In this document: positions 28,297 to 40,246 of the stretch, piece after piece
Numbering within the stretch: the stretch's first letter is position 1
Layout of the letters: each line of letters starts with the position of its first letter
Assembly: GCA_902793405.1 (NCBI GenBank)
Contig: CADBDH010000026.1
Coordinates: 1-64,000 of the forward strand
DNA length: 64,000 nucleotides
Source: an uncultured Bacteroidales bacterium
GTDB taxonomy: Bacteria > Bacteroidota > Bacteroidia > Bacteroidales > Muribaculaceae
Direction: 5' to 3'
Notes under the pieces: generated by a model
Database searches by the model: none
Seen by the model: the letters and a program-made list of their open reading frames with translations, nothing else
Told to the model about the DNA's origin: nothing
Made by a program: the position numbers and the translations under genes

Positions 28297-30255
28297 TTAG
28301 GCGTTGTCCAGTTCTTTGATTTTCTGTTCGAGCTCAGCAATTTCCTCTTTGAGCTTGGCGATGCGGCGTTCCATTTCCTGGACGAGCGAGTTGCCGCTCT
28401 TGGTGTTGGCGGTCAGGAAGCCCATGTTGTTCTCGAAGGTCTTCAGTTCGCTCATGCGCTGCTCGTAGGTGCGCACCAGGCGGTCGCGCTCGCTCAGGTT
28501 GCGGTCGCCACCCGACTGACGCGGGCCACGTGAGCCGCCCTCGCCACGAGGACGTGAGCCACGCATGTTGAGCGTTTCAAACGCCTTGTCGACCAGTTCG
28601 CGGTACTGGGCGTAGATTTTGTCTTTCTCCTTGAAGGGCACGTGGCCGATCTCCTGCCAGCGGTCCATCAGGTCGCGAACGGTCTGGGCAGCATCCTCGG
28701 CAGCCTCCTCGATGGTGGCCTTGAGGTTGGCGATGACTTCCTTCTTGGCCTTGAGGTTATCGTGCTCGACGGCGTGGACATTGACGTTCTGTTTCTTCTT
28801 CTCCTCGAAGAAGTGGTCACAGGCGGCAATGAAACGTTTCCACACGTTGTCGCTGTATTTCTTCACTACGGGGCCGATGGTCTTCCACTCCTTCTGCATC
28901 TCGACGAACTTGTCAGTTGCCTCCTTCCAGTCGGTGGAGTCCATCAGGGCCTCGGCGCGCTCACACAGGTCAATCTTCTTGGCCAGGTTGGCGCTGAGTT
29001 CCTCCTTCATGGACTTGTAGAACTCGGCCTTTTTGGCGAAGAAGTCGTCGCATGATTTGCGGAAACGGGCAAACAGGGCGGCATTGGCCTTGCGTGAAGC
29101 GTAACCCAGCTTCTTCCAATCCTCTTGCAGGGCGATGATCTGCTTGGTCACCTCGTCCCACTGGGCATAGGTCTTGAGGTTGTCGGTCGAAATCTGCTCG
29201 ATTTTCTCGCACAGTTCGGTCTTGGCATCGGCATTCTCTTTCTCCTTGCTCTTGCGGTCTTCAAAGAAGGTCTGGTACTTCTTGTTGATGGCGCTGGATG
29301 CGGCCTTGAAGCGAGCCCAGAGCTCCTCGCGCAGTTCCTTGGCAACGGGGCCGATTTCGCGCCAGTTGTTGTGGAGCTCCTGCAGTTTCCTGAAGGCGGC
29401 CACGATGTCGGTCTCCTCGTCGAGGGCCTCGGCTTCCTCACACAGCTGCTGCTTCAACTCCAGGTTCTTCTTGAAGTCGTAGTCGCGCAGCTCCTTGTTC
29501 ATCTTGAGCACGTCATAGAAACGCTCGGTGGCGCGCTGGAACTCTTTCCAGATGTCGGTGTCGGCAGTGGCGGGCACTTCGCCGGCGTCCTTGAACTCCT
29601 GCTGCAACTGCTTCACGCGGTTGAACTGGCGGTTGATGTTGTCGGGGTCGTTGGCAATCTCGTTGATGAGCGTGATGATCTGGCGCTTCTTTTCGAGATT
29701 GGCCTCACGGTTGGCCTCTTGGGCGGCATTATATTCGGTGCGGCGTTCCTTGAGCACGTTGAGCAACTCCTTGAGGTTGTTCTCATCGGCATCCTCTTTG
29801 GGGGTGAAGTCACTCTCCTCGTTGCCGTTGGCAAGGAAGGCCTCTTTCTCCTGCGCTGTCTCCTCGCGGCGCAAGGCGAAGAAAGCAGCCTTGATGGCTT
29901 GCACTTCGTCCTTCACCTCCTCGATGGGACGGGCTGCAGCGGCGCGCATCAGGTCCACCAGCTCGCTCTTGGTCTTGCCGGCCAGGTCCAGTTTTGGTGC
30001 GGCCTCCTCGACGGCAGGCTCATCGTTTTTGGCCTCCTCGGCGACGGGCTCTTCGGCCTTGGGCTCCTCGGCGACAGGTTCTTCGGCCTTGGGCTCTTCA
30101 GCAACGGGTTCTTCAACTTTAACTTCTTCACTCACAATTTCCTGGGGCTCGTTCTGGGCCTCAGTGCTCAAGATTTGATCCTTCTCGAGATTGTTCATCG
30201 ATTCAGATTGTTCACGCGGTTCCATCATAATAACAAGTTTTTGTTCAGGTTCCAT
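28297..30255 (-). CDS. DUF349 repeat coiled-coil protein
   Basis: A 652-residue, highly charged, helical protein. An acidic N-terminal segment (about 25-95) is built from repeats of the type VAEEPKAEEP. It is followed by several DUF349 modules of about 70-75 residues with recurring W(K/R)xIGxV/L and WxRFxxAxDxFF patterns, then a C-terminal coiled coil. DUF349 proteins are cytoplasmic and of unclear role. The start may be 30255 or one of the Met codons shortly downstream. A fair promoter lies at 30284-30313. Confidence 0.88.
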   Translation of the reverse strand: MEPEQKLVIMMEPREQSESMNNLEKDQILSTEAQNEPQEIVSEEVKVEEPVAEEPKAEEPVAEEPKAEEPVAEEAKNDEPAVEEAAPKLDLAGKTKSELVDLMRAAAARPIEEVKDEVQAIKAAFFALRREETAQEKEAFLANGNEESDFTPKEDADENNLKELLNVLKERRTEYNAAQEANREANLEKKRQIITLINEIANDPDNINRQFNRVKQLQQEFKDAGEVPATADTDIWKEFQRATERFYDVLKMNKELRDYDFKKNLELKQQLCEEAEALDEETDIVAAFRKLQELHNNWREIGPVAKELREELWARFKAASSAINKKYQTFFEDRKSKEKENADAKTELCEKIEQISTDNLKTYAQWDEVTKQIIALQEDWKKLGYASRKANAALFARFRKSCDDFFAKKAEFYKSMKEELSANLAKKIDLCERAEALMDSTDWKEATDKFVEMQKEWKTIGPVVKKYSDNVWKRFIAACDHFFEEKKKQNVNVHAVEHDNLKAKKEVIANLKATIEEAAEDAAQTVRDLMDRWQEIGHVPFKEKDKIYAQYRELVDKAFETLNMRGSRPRGEGGSRGPRQSGGDRNLSERDRLVRTYEQRMSELKTFENNMGFLTANTKSGNSLVQEMERRIAKLKEEIAELEQKIKELDNA

Positions 30256-30283
30256 TTGGCGCCTGATGTTAAATTACAAACCC

Positions 30284-30313
30284 CAAATTTAGGCATTTTT
30301 TCTCATCTGCAAA
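30284..30313 (-). promoter_or_regulatory. probable promoter of DUF349 gene
   Basis: Minus-strand TTTG (30310-30313), 18-nt spacer, -7 box TAAATTTG (30284-30291). The spacer is one base shorter than usual. Confidence 0.5.
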
Positions 30314-30361
30314 GCCATTTCCCCGTTTTTTTTCAATTTTTTCTGTTTTTTCAATAAAAAA

Positions 30362-30391
30362 GGACTCACCGGCATTTTGCGCCGGTAAGCC
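30362..30391 (-). terminator. terminator of cyclophilin gene
   Basis: Minus-strand hairpin with core ACCGGC/GCCGGT and outer GGCT/AGTCC, 7-nt loop, followed by six T residues. It lies 33 bp past the cyclophilin stop. Confidence 0.8.
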
Positions 30392-30423
30392 CATTTGTTT
30401 TGATTTGCAAGGAATTGAACGAC

Positions 30424-31284
30424 TTATTTCACGATCGTAGCCTTGACAATCTTGATGTCGACGGTGGGTCGGTCCATTCGTCCAGTGGTCGTGTTCTGGA
30501 TCTTGTCCACCACGTCCATGCCCGAAACGACCTCGCCAAAGACGGTGTACTGGCCGTCGAGGTGGGGCGTGCCGCCCACGCTGGTATAAGCGTCAATCTG
30601 CTCGTCGGTGAATTTGACTGCAACGTTGGCAGCTTCGGCCTCGGTCTGCTGGATGAGTTCGTTTTGCAAAGCTTGGAGGCCTGCAGTGTCCTGAGACTGC
30701 TGCAGCTGCTGGATCTTAGCGTTGTTCTCGGTCACCAGACGGCGGAAGATGTCCTGCTTCTTCATGTCGGCCATACGCTTGGCCATCATGTTGAGCTCGT
30801 CGCTGCTGTAGATCTTGCCGGTGACGATGTAGAACTGGCTGCCGCTGCTGCGGCGCTCGGGGTTGACCTGGTCGCCGGTACGGGCTGCTGCCAGCGCTCC
30901 ACGCTTGTGGAAATACTTGGGATAAACAAACTCGGCCTCGATGGTGTAGCCGGGGTCGCCGTCGCCAAGGGTGGTCTCGGGACCGGCATTCTTGGAGTTG
31001 CCGTCACCCGTCTGGATCATGAAGTCCTTGATCACGCGGTGAAAGAGCACACCGTCGTAGTAACCCTCCTTGACGAGCTTGATGAAGTTGTCGCGGTGTT
31101 GGGGTGTCTCGTTGTAAAGCTCGACGACGATGTCGCCCAGCGTTGTCTCGAGTTTAACTTTTGTCATTTTGCTATCGGCTTTTGTCTTTTTGGCTGCGCT
31201 GGCTGTACCCTCGGTGTTGCTTGCCGAGCACGACATGAGCGTGAACGCAATCATCATGATGGAAAAAAAGAAATTCCTCTTCAT
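30424..31284 (-). CDS. cyclophilin-type peptidylprolyl isomerase lipoprotein
   Basis: A 286-residue lipoprotein; its signal ends LMSC (Cys19). The cyclophilin domain begins at about 45 (VKLETTLGDIVVELY) with the active-site stretch VLFHRVIKDFMIQTGD, and the final part GQYTVFGEVVSGMDVVDKI closes the fold. An insertion of about 75 Gln/Ala/Lys-rich residues (150-225) interrupts the domain. It is likely a periplasm-facing folding catalyst. It lies 35 bp downstream of the small unknown gene at 31320, so it is probably cotranscribed. Confidence 0.92.
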   Translation of the reverse strand: MKRNFFFSIMMIAFTLMSCSASNTEGTASAAKKTKADSKMTKVKLETTLGDIVVELYNETPQHRDNFIKLVKEGYYDGVLFHRVIKDFMIQTGDGNSKNAGPETTLGDGDPGYTIEAEFVYPKYFHKRGALAAARTGDQVNPERRSSGSQFYIVTGKIYSSDELNMMAKRMADMKKQDIFRRLVTENNAKIQQLQQSQDTAGLQALQNELIQQTEAEAANVAVKFTDEQIDAYTSVGGTPHLDGQYTVFGEVVSGMDVVDKIQNTTTGRMDRPTVDIKIVKATIVK

Positions 31285-31319
31285 TTTTACTGTTATTGAT
31301 GTTTCAGATAGTAACGGCT

Positions 31320-31694
31320 TTAGATTCCCACAGGATAGAGGCGCTTGTAGATGCGGCGGAAGTTGTCGTCGGTCTCGCTGAGCTCGGCAGCGCGCTCCTT
31401 GTAGTCGGCACCCCAGAGCGACGAGGCCAGGTAGGCCAGATAGACGTGGTCGCGGTCCTTGGCGATGGCGGCTTTGACGAGCAGGTCGATGCTCGAGGCA
31501 TACTTGTCGCGGTCGATGGCGTTGAGGTAACGGGCGGTGCTCACGACAAATTGTCCGGTGCGGTCCTTGAGAATCATATTGTCCACCAGGGCGTTCATGT
31601 CCTTGTCGATATTGCCCATATTGTTGGCAATGTATTCATAGGTCAACAGCCCGTTGGTGTCGGTGTCCAGTATTTTCTTGATTTCGTTGTCCAT
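31320..31694 (-). CDS. hypothetical protein, 124 aa
   Basis: A small soluble protein without signal peptide or membrane segment, predicted mostly helical (NALVDNMILKD, SSIDLLVKAAIAKDRD). I recognise no family. A -7-like CAAAGATA box on the plus strand (31726-31733) lies just upstream without a clear -33. It is first in a probable two-gene unit with the cyclophilin. Confidence 0.65.
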   Translation of the reverse strand: MDNEIKKILDTDTNGLLTYEYIANNMGNIDKDMNALVDNMILKDRTGQFVVSTARYLNAIDRDKYASSIDLLVKAAIAKDRDHVYLAYLASSLWGADYKERAAELSETDDNFRRIYKRLYPVGI

Positions 31695-31876
31695 TCTATT
31701 AATAATGTAGTTCGTTTACAAACGGCAAAGATAGTGCTTTTTTTCTACCTGTATTCTATTCGTGTGGAAAAATGTTCATGGCCTTCCAAAAAATCAGATT
31801 TCGGCTTCTACAAAACTAAAAAAATGTAGTAACTTTGTCAGTTAATAGTAAACGACATTAAAACTACTGATAAACT

Positions 31877-33394
31877 ATGGCAAAAATCCGCAATTTCATG
31901 CTTCTGTGCCTGTGCGCGCTGGTGGTGGTTCCCGCCCTGCGTGCCGAGCATCTGTTGATTATCGCTGTTAACGACACCCATAGCCAGGTTGACCCGGCCA
32001 GTGACGGCATGGGTGGTGTGGCACGCCGCCGCGCCATTTATGACCAGCTGCGCGCCGCCAATCCCAACCATGTGCTCATCCATGCCGGCGATGCCGTTCA
32101 GGGCACGCTGTTCTTCTCGCTCTATCGCGGCGAGGTGGAGTATGCGCTGATGGATTCGCTGGGCTATGACGCGATTATCTTGGGTAACCATGAGTTTGAC
32201 AACGGCATGGATGAGCTGGCCGAGCACTACCGCAACGTGGATGCCGTGAAGATGAGCGCCAACTATGACTTCAGCGCCACACCGCTCGACGGCCTGTTTC
32301 ATCCCTACTGGATCAAGGCTGTGGGCGACAAGCGCGTGGCCTTCTTCGGCATCAATGTCAATCCTGCCGGACTGATTGCCGACATGAACTGTGAGGAACT
32401 GCGCTACCAGAACGCTCCCGACGTTGCCGATGCCACGGCCAGGTATCTGAAGGAGGTGCAGCATGTGGATTATGCCATCATGGTGTCGCACATCGGCTAC
32501 AGCAGCTATGAGCCCAGCGAGCCCAACGACACGCTCATCATCAAGAACAGCCATTACATCGATATGGTCATCAGCTCACATTCCCACACGACCATCAAGC
32601 CCGGTGGCGGTTGGGACCGTGTCGCCAATGCCGACGGCAAGATGATTCCCATCGGCCAGAACGGCAAGAGCGGCAAACTGGTGGCTACCTATGACCTGGA
32701 CCTGGAAACGGGCGACATCGTTTACAGCCACATCCCCGTTGATGCCAGCTGGGACGAGGCTGCCAGCCACTATACCGCCATGAACCAGTGGCTCGACCAC
32801 TACCGTCACGGTGTGGACAGCATCATGAACAACCCCGTGGGTACCAGTGCCCGCTTCATGAAGAACTCGAGTGCTGCTGCCCAGAACTGGGTGAGCGACG
32901 CTGCGATGGAAATCATCAAGGAACTCTCGGGAATCAAGAATATCGACTGTGCCATCATGAACAAGGGCGGCATCCGCACCGATATGCCCAAGGGCACCGT
33001 TACCGAGGGCGTCATCGGCTCGATGTTCCCCTTTGACAATCGCTTTGTGGTGCTCGAGATGCCCGGCAATGAGCTCATCGAGAGCGTGAAGCTGATGTGC
33101 GGCCGCGGCGGCGACGCCGTGAGCAAGGAGCTGCGCGCCACCTATAATAAGAAAGGTGAGATGACCGGCGCCACCGTCAAGGGCAAGAAGATTGACCCCA
33201 ATAAGACCTATATCGTTGCCACCATCGACTACCTGGCCAACGGCGGTGACTACATGACGCCGATGACCCGCTGCAAGCGCCTGTTTGTCGATGTGCAGAA
33301 GTATGGCAACCACATTCTTGATTATGTCAAGCGTCTGGAGGCCCAGGGCAAGATGATTGATGCCAAAGACGAGGTGAGAATCAAGCAAAAGTGA
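31877..33394 (+). CDS. bifunctional metallophosphatase / 5'-nucleotidase
   Basis: A 505-residue exported enzyme; signal peptide MAKIRNFMLLCLCALVVVPALRA. The N-terminal calcineurin-like domain has metal ligands in NDTHSQ, the GD motif HAGDAVQG and GNHEFDNG. The C-terminal 5'-nucleotidase domain (about 310-500) has NKGGIRTDMPKG and the substrate-stacking region IDYLANGGDYM. It would hydrolyse extracellular nucleotides, UDP-sugars or cyclic nucleotides for salvage. A TAACTTTG -7 box (31830-31837) precedes it. The GH3 fusion gene follows after 32 bp. Confidence 0.93.
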   Translation: MAKIRNFMLLCLCALVVVPALRAEHLLIIAVNDTHSQVDPASDGMGGVARRRAIYDQLRAANPNHVLIHAGDAVQGTLFFSLYRGEVEYALMDSLGYDAIILGNHEFDNGMDELAEHYRNVDAVKMSANYDFSATPLDGLFHPYWIKAVGDKRVAFFGINVNPAGLIADMNCEELRYQNAPDVADATARYLKEVQHVDYAIMVSHIGYSSYEPSEPNDTLIIKNSHYIDMVISSHSHTTIKPGGGWDRVANADGKMIPIGQNGKSGKLVATYDLDLETGDIVYSHIPVDASWDEAASHYTAMNQWLDHYRHGVDSIMNNPVGTSARFMKNSSAAAQNWVSDAAMEIIKELSGIKNIDCAIMNKGGIRTDMPKGTVTEGVIGSMFPFDNRFVVLEMPGNELIESVKLMCGRGGDAVSKELRATYNKKGEMTGATVKGKKIDPNKTYIVATIDYLANGGDYMTPMTRCKRLFVDVQKYGNHILDYVKRLEAQGKMIDAKDEVRIKQK

Positions 33395-33426
33395 ACGGCC
33401 TATAGAGCCCATAACAGTATAATAAA

Positions 33427-36400
33427 ATGACCAAATTCAAACGAATCCTTCTCTTAACGGTTGCCGTGGTGCTCACGTTGGGTGCGACGGGCCGTGAATC
33501 CACACGACTGCCCAACCTGTTCAATCAGGTGGACCAGGTGGCGATGAACCGGTGGGTTGACAGCGTGTTCAACAGTCTGTCGCCCGAGGCGCGCATCGGC
33601 CAGCTGATCGTCGCTTCGGTGACACCGTCGGGCAACGATGCCACCCGTGAACTGGTGCGCCGGCTTGTCGTGCAGAACATGGTGGGCGGACTCATCTATG
33701 AGAACAGTTCCATGGCCGACCAGGCTGCTGTGACCAACCTGGCACAGTCACTGGCCACCGTGCCGCTGATGATTACCATCGACGGCGAGTGGGGCCTGGG
33801 CATGAGGTTGAAGGAGGTGCCCAATTTCCAGCGCAACCTCATTCTGGGCGCGTTGGACAACGATATGCTGCTCTATGAGTACGGACGCGAAGTGGCGCGG
33901 CAATGCCGTCGCATGGGCATCCAGGTGAACTTTGCTCCAGTGCTCGATGTGAATGATAACCCGCTGAATCCCGTTATCGGTGACCGTTCCTTCGGCGAGA
34001 GCCCTGAACTGGTGGCCAGACATGCCATCGCCTTTGCACGTGGTCTGGAGGATGGCGGTGTGATGGCCGTGGGCAAGCATTTCCCCGGTCACGGCTCATC
34101 CAGCGAGGATTCGCACAAGACCCTGCCGGTCATTAACAAGTCGCTGCAGGAAATCAACACATGCGAGCTGGTGCCGTTCCGCAAGTTTGTCGATGCCGGT
34201 TTGAGCGGTATTCTCACGGCGCACCTGCTGGTGCCGTCTATCGATGGCGGCAAGGCCCCCACAAGCCTGTCCAATGACTGCGTGGGCACGCTCTTGCGTA
34301 ACGAGTTGGGTTTTGACGGTCTGATTTTCACCGATGCGCTGAATATGAAGGGCGCGACCCAGATGCTGAAGGGTTCGGCCTGTGTCAACGCGTTGCTCGC
34401 GGGCAATGATGTGTTGCTCATGCCCGAGAATGTCGCTGACGAGATCGCCGCCATACAGCGTGCCGTGGCTAACGGCACCCTGAGCCAGCAGCTCGTCGAT
34501 GAGCGTTGCAAGAAAATCCTGCGTTACAAATATGCGCTCAACCTCACGAGCCCCCAACAGGTGAGCACGGCCAACCTGCTCAATGACGTCAACTCGCAGC
34601 GTGCGGCAGTGCTCAAGCGCCAGCTCACTGCCGGCAGCATCACCGTCATCAAGAATAATGACAATATCCTGCCTATCCACAACCTGCAGAGCCGTCGCAT
34701 AGCCGTGGCCACTATCGGCAACGAGAACGGCACGGCATCGACGTTCACGCGCCGCTGCGCCGACTATGCCCAAGTAAAGCGTTTCGACCTGGCCAAGGCC
34801 GGTTCGGCCAATGCCCTTGCCGAGCTGCTGCACGATGGCCACTTCAACACCATCATTGTCGAGGTGGGCGAGGACAATGCCGACAACCGTGCAGCCCTCG
34901 ATGTTGTGGTCAAGAAGTGCAAGAACGTGATTGTGACGCTCACCTGCAAGCCCTACGAAATCAAGAACTACGGCAGTGCCATCACTCACAAGCACGTCAA
35001 GGCCGTGGTGCTGACCTACCAGAACAATAGCCTGGCCGAGGACTATGCCGCACAGACCATCTTCGGCGGCAATGCTGCCGGCGGCAACTTGCCCGTCTCG
35101 TTGAGTTTCCAGGGCAAGAAGACCCGTTATGATGCGGGTCACGGCATCCATTATGATGCCACCCGATTGGGCTATTCCATTCCTGCCGAGGTGGGTTTGG
35201 ATAACCGTCTGACGGCACAAATCGACTCGGTGTGCCGCTTGGGTGTGCAGCAGCATGCATTCCCCGGCTGCCAGGTGATTGTGGCACGTCATGGCAAGGT
35301 GGTTTACAAGGGCTCATTCGGCACCATCGACTACAGCAGCACGGTCAAGGTGGACGACAACACGCTGTTTGGCCTTGCATCGGTGTCTAAGGCTACCGGC
35401 ACCATCAGCGGCGTGATGAAGGCCTTTGACGACGGCAAGTTCCGTCTCGACGACAAGGCGAGCCAGTATATTCCCGGCCTGCGTGACGGCGACAAGGAGG
35501 ACATCACCTTCCGCGACCTGCTGTATCACGAGACGGGTATGCCTGCCTCGCTCGACATGTGGAAGATGATGATGGACCCCAACACCTATAGCGGATCCCT
35601 CATCGCGGGTGCCGAGGACGCCAACCATCCCATCAAGGTGATGAGCGGCGCATGGGGACATAAAGACGCCAAATTGCGCACCGACATCCTCTCGACCCAC
35701 AAGACCGACAAGTTCAACATTGCCATTGCCGACGGCATCTGGGGCGGTCGTGTGACCTATGATTCGATCATGAACCGCATGTACCACGCCAAGCTGGGCA
35801 AGAAGAAATACCTGTACAGCTGCTGCAACTTCTCGCTGCTGGCCGATGCCGTGCAGCGCATGACGCACTCGCCGCTCAACTACTATGTGAACAACTACAT
35901 CTTTGCGCCGCTGGGTGCCTATCACACGATGTACCGTCCGCTGACCAAGTTCTCGCGCGACGAGATTGCCTTTACCGAGAAGGATACCTTCCTGCGTCGC
36001 CAGCACATCCATGGCTACGTCCACGACGAGTTGGCCGCCTTCTCGGGCGGTGTGCAGGGCAATGCTGGCCTGTTCAGTAATGCCAATGACCTGGCCAAGC
36101 TGTTCCAGATGTGGCTGAACGGCGGCACCTATGGCGGTGTGCGCCTGTTGAAGGCTTCGACGGTCGAGACTTTCACGACCCAGAAGAGCCCTAACAGCCA
36201 CCGAGGCTTGGGCTTTGACAAACCGGTTGTGGGTAACCCTGACGCGAGCAATACCTGTGCCGAGGCCACGCCTGAGACCTTCGGTCACACGGGTTTCACG
36301 GGCACCTGCTTCTGGGTTGATCCCAAGAACGACATGTTTTACATCTTCCTGAGCAATCGTGTGAGCCCCACGCGCAACAACCCGAACTTTGGACGCATCA

Positions 36401-36450
36401 GCGCCCGCAGCCACATCCAGTCGCTTATCTATCGAGCCATCAAGGACTAA
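33427..36450 (+). CDS. GH3 beta-N-acetylglucosaminidase fused to beta-lactamase-type serine hydrolase
   Basis: A 1007-residue exported fusion. After a signal peptide, residues 50-400 form a GH3 domain with the NagZ-type signature KHFPGHG (217-223) followed by Asp/His (SSSEDSHKTLP), which carries the acid/base His-Asp dyad. The middle part (400-590) is the GH3 C-terminal alpha/beta domain. From about 600 a class C beta-lactamase/DD-peptidase-like domain has the Ser-x-x-Lys SVSK (652-655) and a Tyr-x-Asn-like YSCCNFS. It probably removes GlcNAc from muropeptides, with the second domain acting on the peptide or ester side. Such fusions are known in Bacteroidetes; the second activity is inferred. 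Confidence 0.93.
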   Translation: MTKFKRILLLTVAVVLTLGATGRESTRLPNLFNQVDQVAMNRWVDSVFNSLSPEARIGQLIVASVTPSGNDATRELVRRLVVQNMVGGLIYENSSMADQAAVTNLAQSLATVPLMITIDGEWGLGMRLKEVPNFQRNLILGALDNDMLLYEYGREVARQCRRMGIQVNFAPVLDVNDNPLNPVIGDRSFGESPELVARHAIAFARGLEDGGVMAVGKHFPGHGSSSEDSHKTLPVINKSLQEINTCELVPFRKFVDAGLSGILTAHLLVPSIDGGKAPTSLSNDCVGTLLRNELGFDGLIFTDALNMKGATQMLKGSACVNALLAGNDVLLMPENVADEIAAIQRAVANGTLSQQLVDERCKKILRYKYALNLTSPQQVSTANLLNDVNSQRAAVLKRQLTAGSITVIKNNDNILPIHNLQSRRIAVATIGNENGTASTFTRRCADYAQVKRFDLAKAGSANALAELLHDGHFNTIIVEVGEDNADNRAALDVVVKKCKNVIVTLTCKPYEIKNYGSAITHKHVKAVVLTYQNNSLAEDYAAQTIFGGNAAGGNLPVSLSFQGKKTRYDAGHGIHYDATRLGYSIPAEVGLDNRLTAQIDSVCRLGVQQHAFPGCQVIVARHGKVVYKGSFGTIDYSSTVKVDDNTLFGLASVSKATGTISGVMKAFDDGKFRLDDKASQYIPGLRDGDKEDITFRDLLYHETGMPASLDMWKMMMDPNTYSGSLIAGAEDANHPIKVMSGAWGHKDAKLRTDILSTHKTDKFNIAIADGIWGGRVTYDSIMNRMYHAKLGKKKYLYSCCNFSLLADAVQRMTHSPLNYYVNNYIFAPLGAYHTMYRPLTKFSRDEIAFTEKDTFLRRQHIHGYVHDELAAFSGGVQGNAGLFSNANDLAKLFQMWLNGGTYGGVRLLKASTVETFTTQKSPNSHRGLGFDKPVVGNPDASNTCAEATPETFGHTGFTGTCFWVDPKNDMFYIFLSNRVSPTRNNPNFGRISARSHIQSLIYRAIKD

Positions 36451-36504
36451 ACTCTGGACCGGCTGGTTTTTATGGATTATCAATAACTAAAAGACGAGAA
36501 TTAT

Positions 36505-37506
36505 ATGAAAAAGTTAGCATTTGTTTTTACCGCATTGTTGCTGCTCGCATCGTGCAGCAAGGGCTACAAGTTGACGGTCACCATGCCTGATGACAGCAAT
36601 AACGGCGAGACTGCCTTCTTGACCAACTATGATACGGGCGATACCGTCGCCACGGCCACCATCGAGAACGGTATGTGCACCTTTGAGGGCGAAGCCGGCA
36701 AGGGCTTCTTTGCACGCCTGTATGTGGGTGGCAATCCTTACGGCTTTATCATTGAGCCGGGTGAGGTGAAACTGAATATTGCCGAGGGTACCGCCATCAG
36801 TCCGCTCAACGACAAGATGGCTGCCTGGAGCAAAGAGATGCAGAAAATTGCTGATGACACCACAGTGACCGAAGCCGAGAGCGATGCCCGCTATGCCGAG
36901 GGATTGTTGAAGTTCTATCAGGAGAACAAGGACAATGCCATTGGACCTTGGGCCTTCTGCAACTACTTGATGTATAAGGACCTGAACGAGGCCGATATTG
37001 ATGCGCTCGTGAAGGATGCTCCTGCCGAGTACGCTCAGTTGAAGCGTGTCGAGAAGGCCAAGAATGCCGCCCGTCAACTCACTGTCACCGCCGAGGGACA
37101 GAAGTTTACCGACTTTGAGGTCGTGGCCGAGGATGGCGCCAAGCAGAAGCTGTCGGACTATGTGGGCAAGGGCAAGGTCGTTGTCGTTGACTACTGGGCC
37201 AGTTGGTGTCCTCCCTGCCGTGCCGAGATTCCCAAACTGCAGGCTTTGAAGGCCAAATATGGCGACAAGTTTGATGTGCTGGGCATTGCCGTGTGGGACA
37301 ACCCTGACGATACCCGCAAGGCTATTGAGGAGCTCAAGATCACGTGGCCTGTTATCATCGGCACCCACAAGCTGACTGAGCCGACTGACCTGTACGGCAT
37401 CAAGGGCATTCCCCATATCATCGTCTTTGGCCCCGACGGCACAATCCTGTCGCGCGGCTTGACGGGCGATGACCTGGCAAACAAGCTGGCCGAAGTGACG
37501 AAGTAA
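36505..37506 (+). CDS. TlpA/DUF4369-type thioredoxin-fold lipoprotein
   Basis: A 333-residue lipoprotein; the signal ends LLASC (Cys17). The N-terminal DUF4369-like beta domain (about 20-130) is followed by a helical stretch and a C-terminal thioredoxin domain (190-333) with the redox centre WCPPC (234-238) and cis-Pro region GIPHIIV. It is likely a periplasmic thiol-disulfide reductase in cytochrome c maturation or oxidative stress defence. It is third in the plus-strand unit, 54 bp after the GH3 fusion, and is followed by a REP-like palindrome and a bidirectional terminator. Confidence 0.92.
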   Translation: MKKLAFVFTALLLLASCSKGYKLTVTMPDDSNNGETAFLTNYDTGDTVATATIENGMCTFEGEAGKGFFARLYVGGNPYGFIIEPGEVKLNIAEGTAISPLNDKMAAWSKEMQKIADDTTVTEAESDARYAEGLLKFYQENKDNAIGPWAFCNYLMYKDLNEADIDALVKDAPAEYAQLKRVEKAKNAARQLTVTAEGQKFTDFEVVAEDGAKQKLSDYVGKGKVVVVDYWASWCPPCRAEIPKLQALKAKYGDKFDVLGIAVWDNPDDTRKAIEELKITWPVIIGTHKLTEPTDLYGIKGIPHIIVFGPDGTILSRGLTGDDLANKLAEVTK

Positions 37507-37523
37507 TGGCTGTTGCCATACTG

Positions 37524-37544
37524 TTACGAGCTGGCAGCTCGTAA
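37524..37544. repeat. third copy of AGTATTAC-palindrome element
   Basis: TTACGAGCTG-G-CAGCTCGTAA, perfect 10-bp arms. In reverse orientation it reads AGTATTACGAGCTGCCAGCT, matching the left half of the 83-bp repeats except for A-to-G and T-to-C changes that keep the pairing. Confidence 0.75.
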
Positions 37545-37584
37545 TACTAAACAGAACTTCAATAACCTATTGCAACAAAACAAA

Positions 37585-37622
37585 AACAAACGGTGGGGCC
37601 GGAATGGCTCCACCGCTTGTTT
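37585..37622. terminator. bidirectional terminator between TlpA gene and ppdK
   Basis: CGGTGGGGCC (37591-37600) and GGCTCCACCG (37606-37615), one wobble, flanked by AACAAA-rich and TTGTTTTGTT runs. It serves the two convergent genes. Confidence 0.8.
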
Positions 37623-37643
37623 TGTTGATGTTGTGTCTTGTGC

Positions 37644-40246
<2,603 letters not shown>

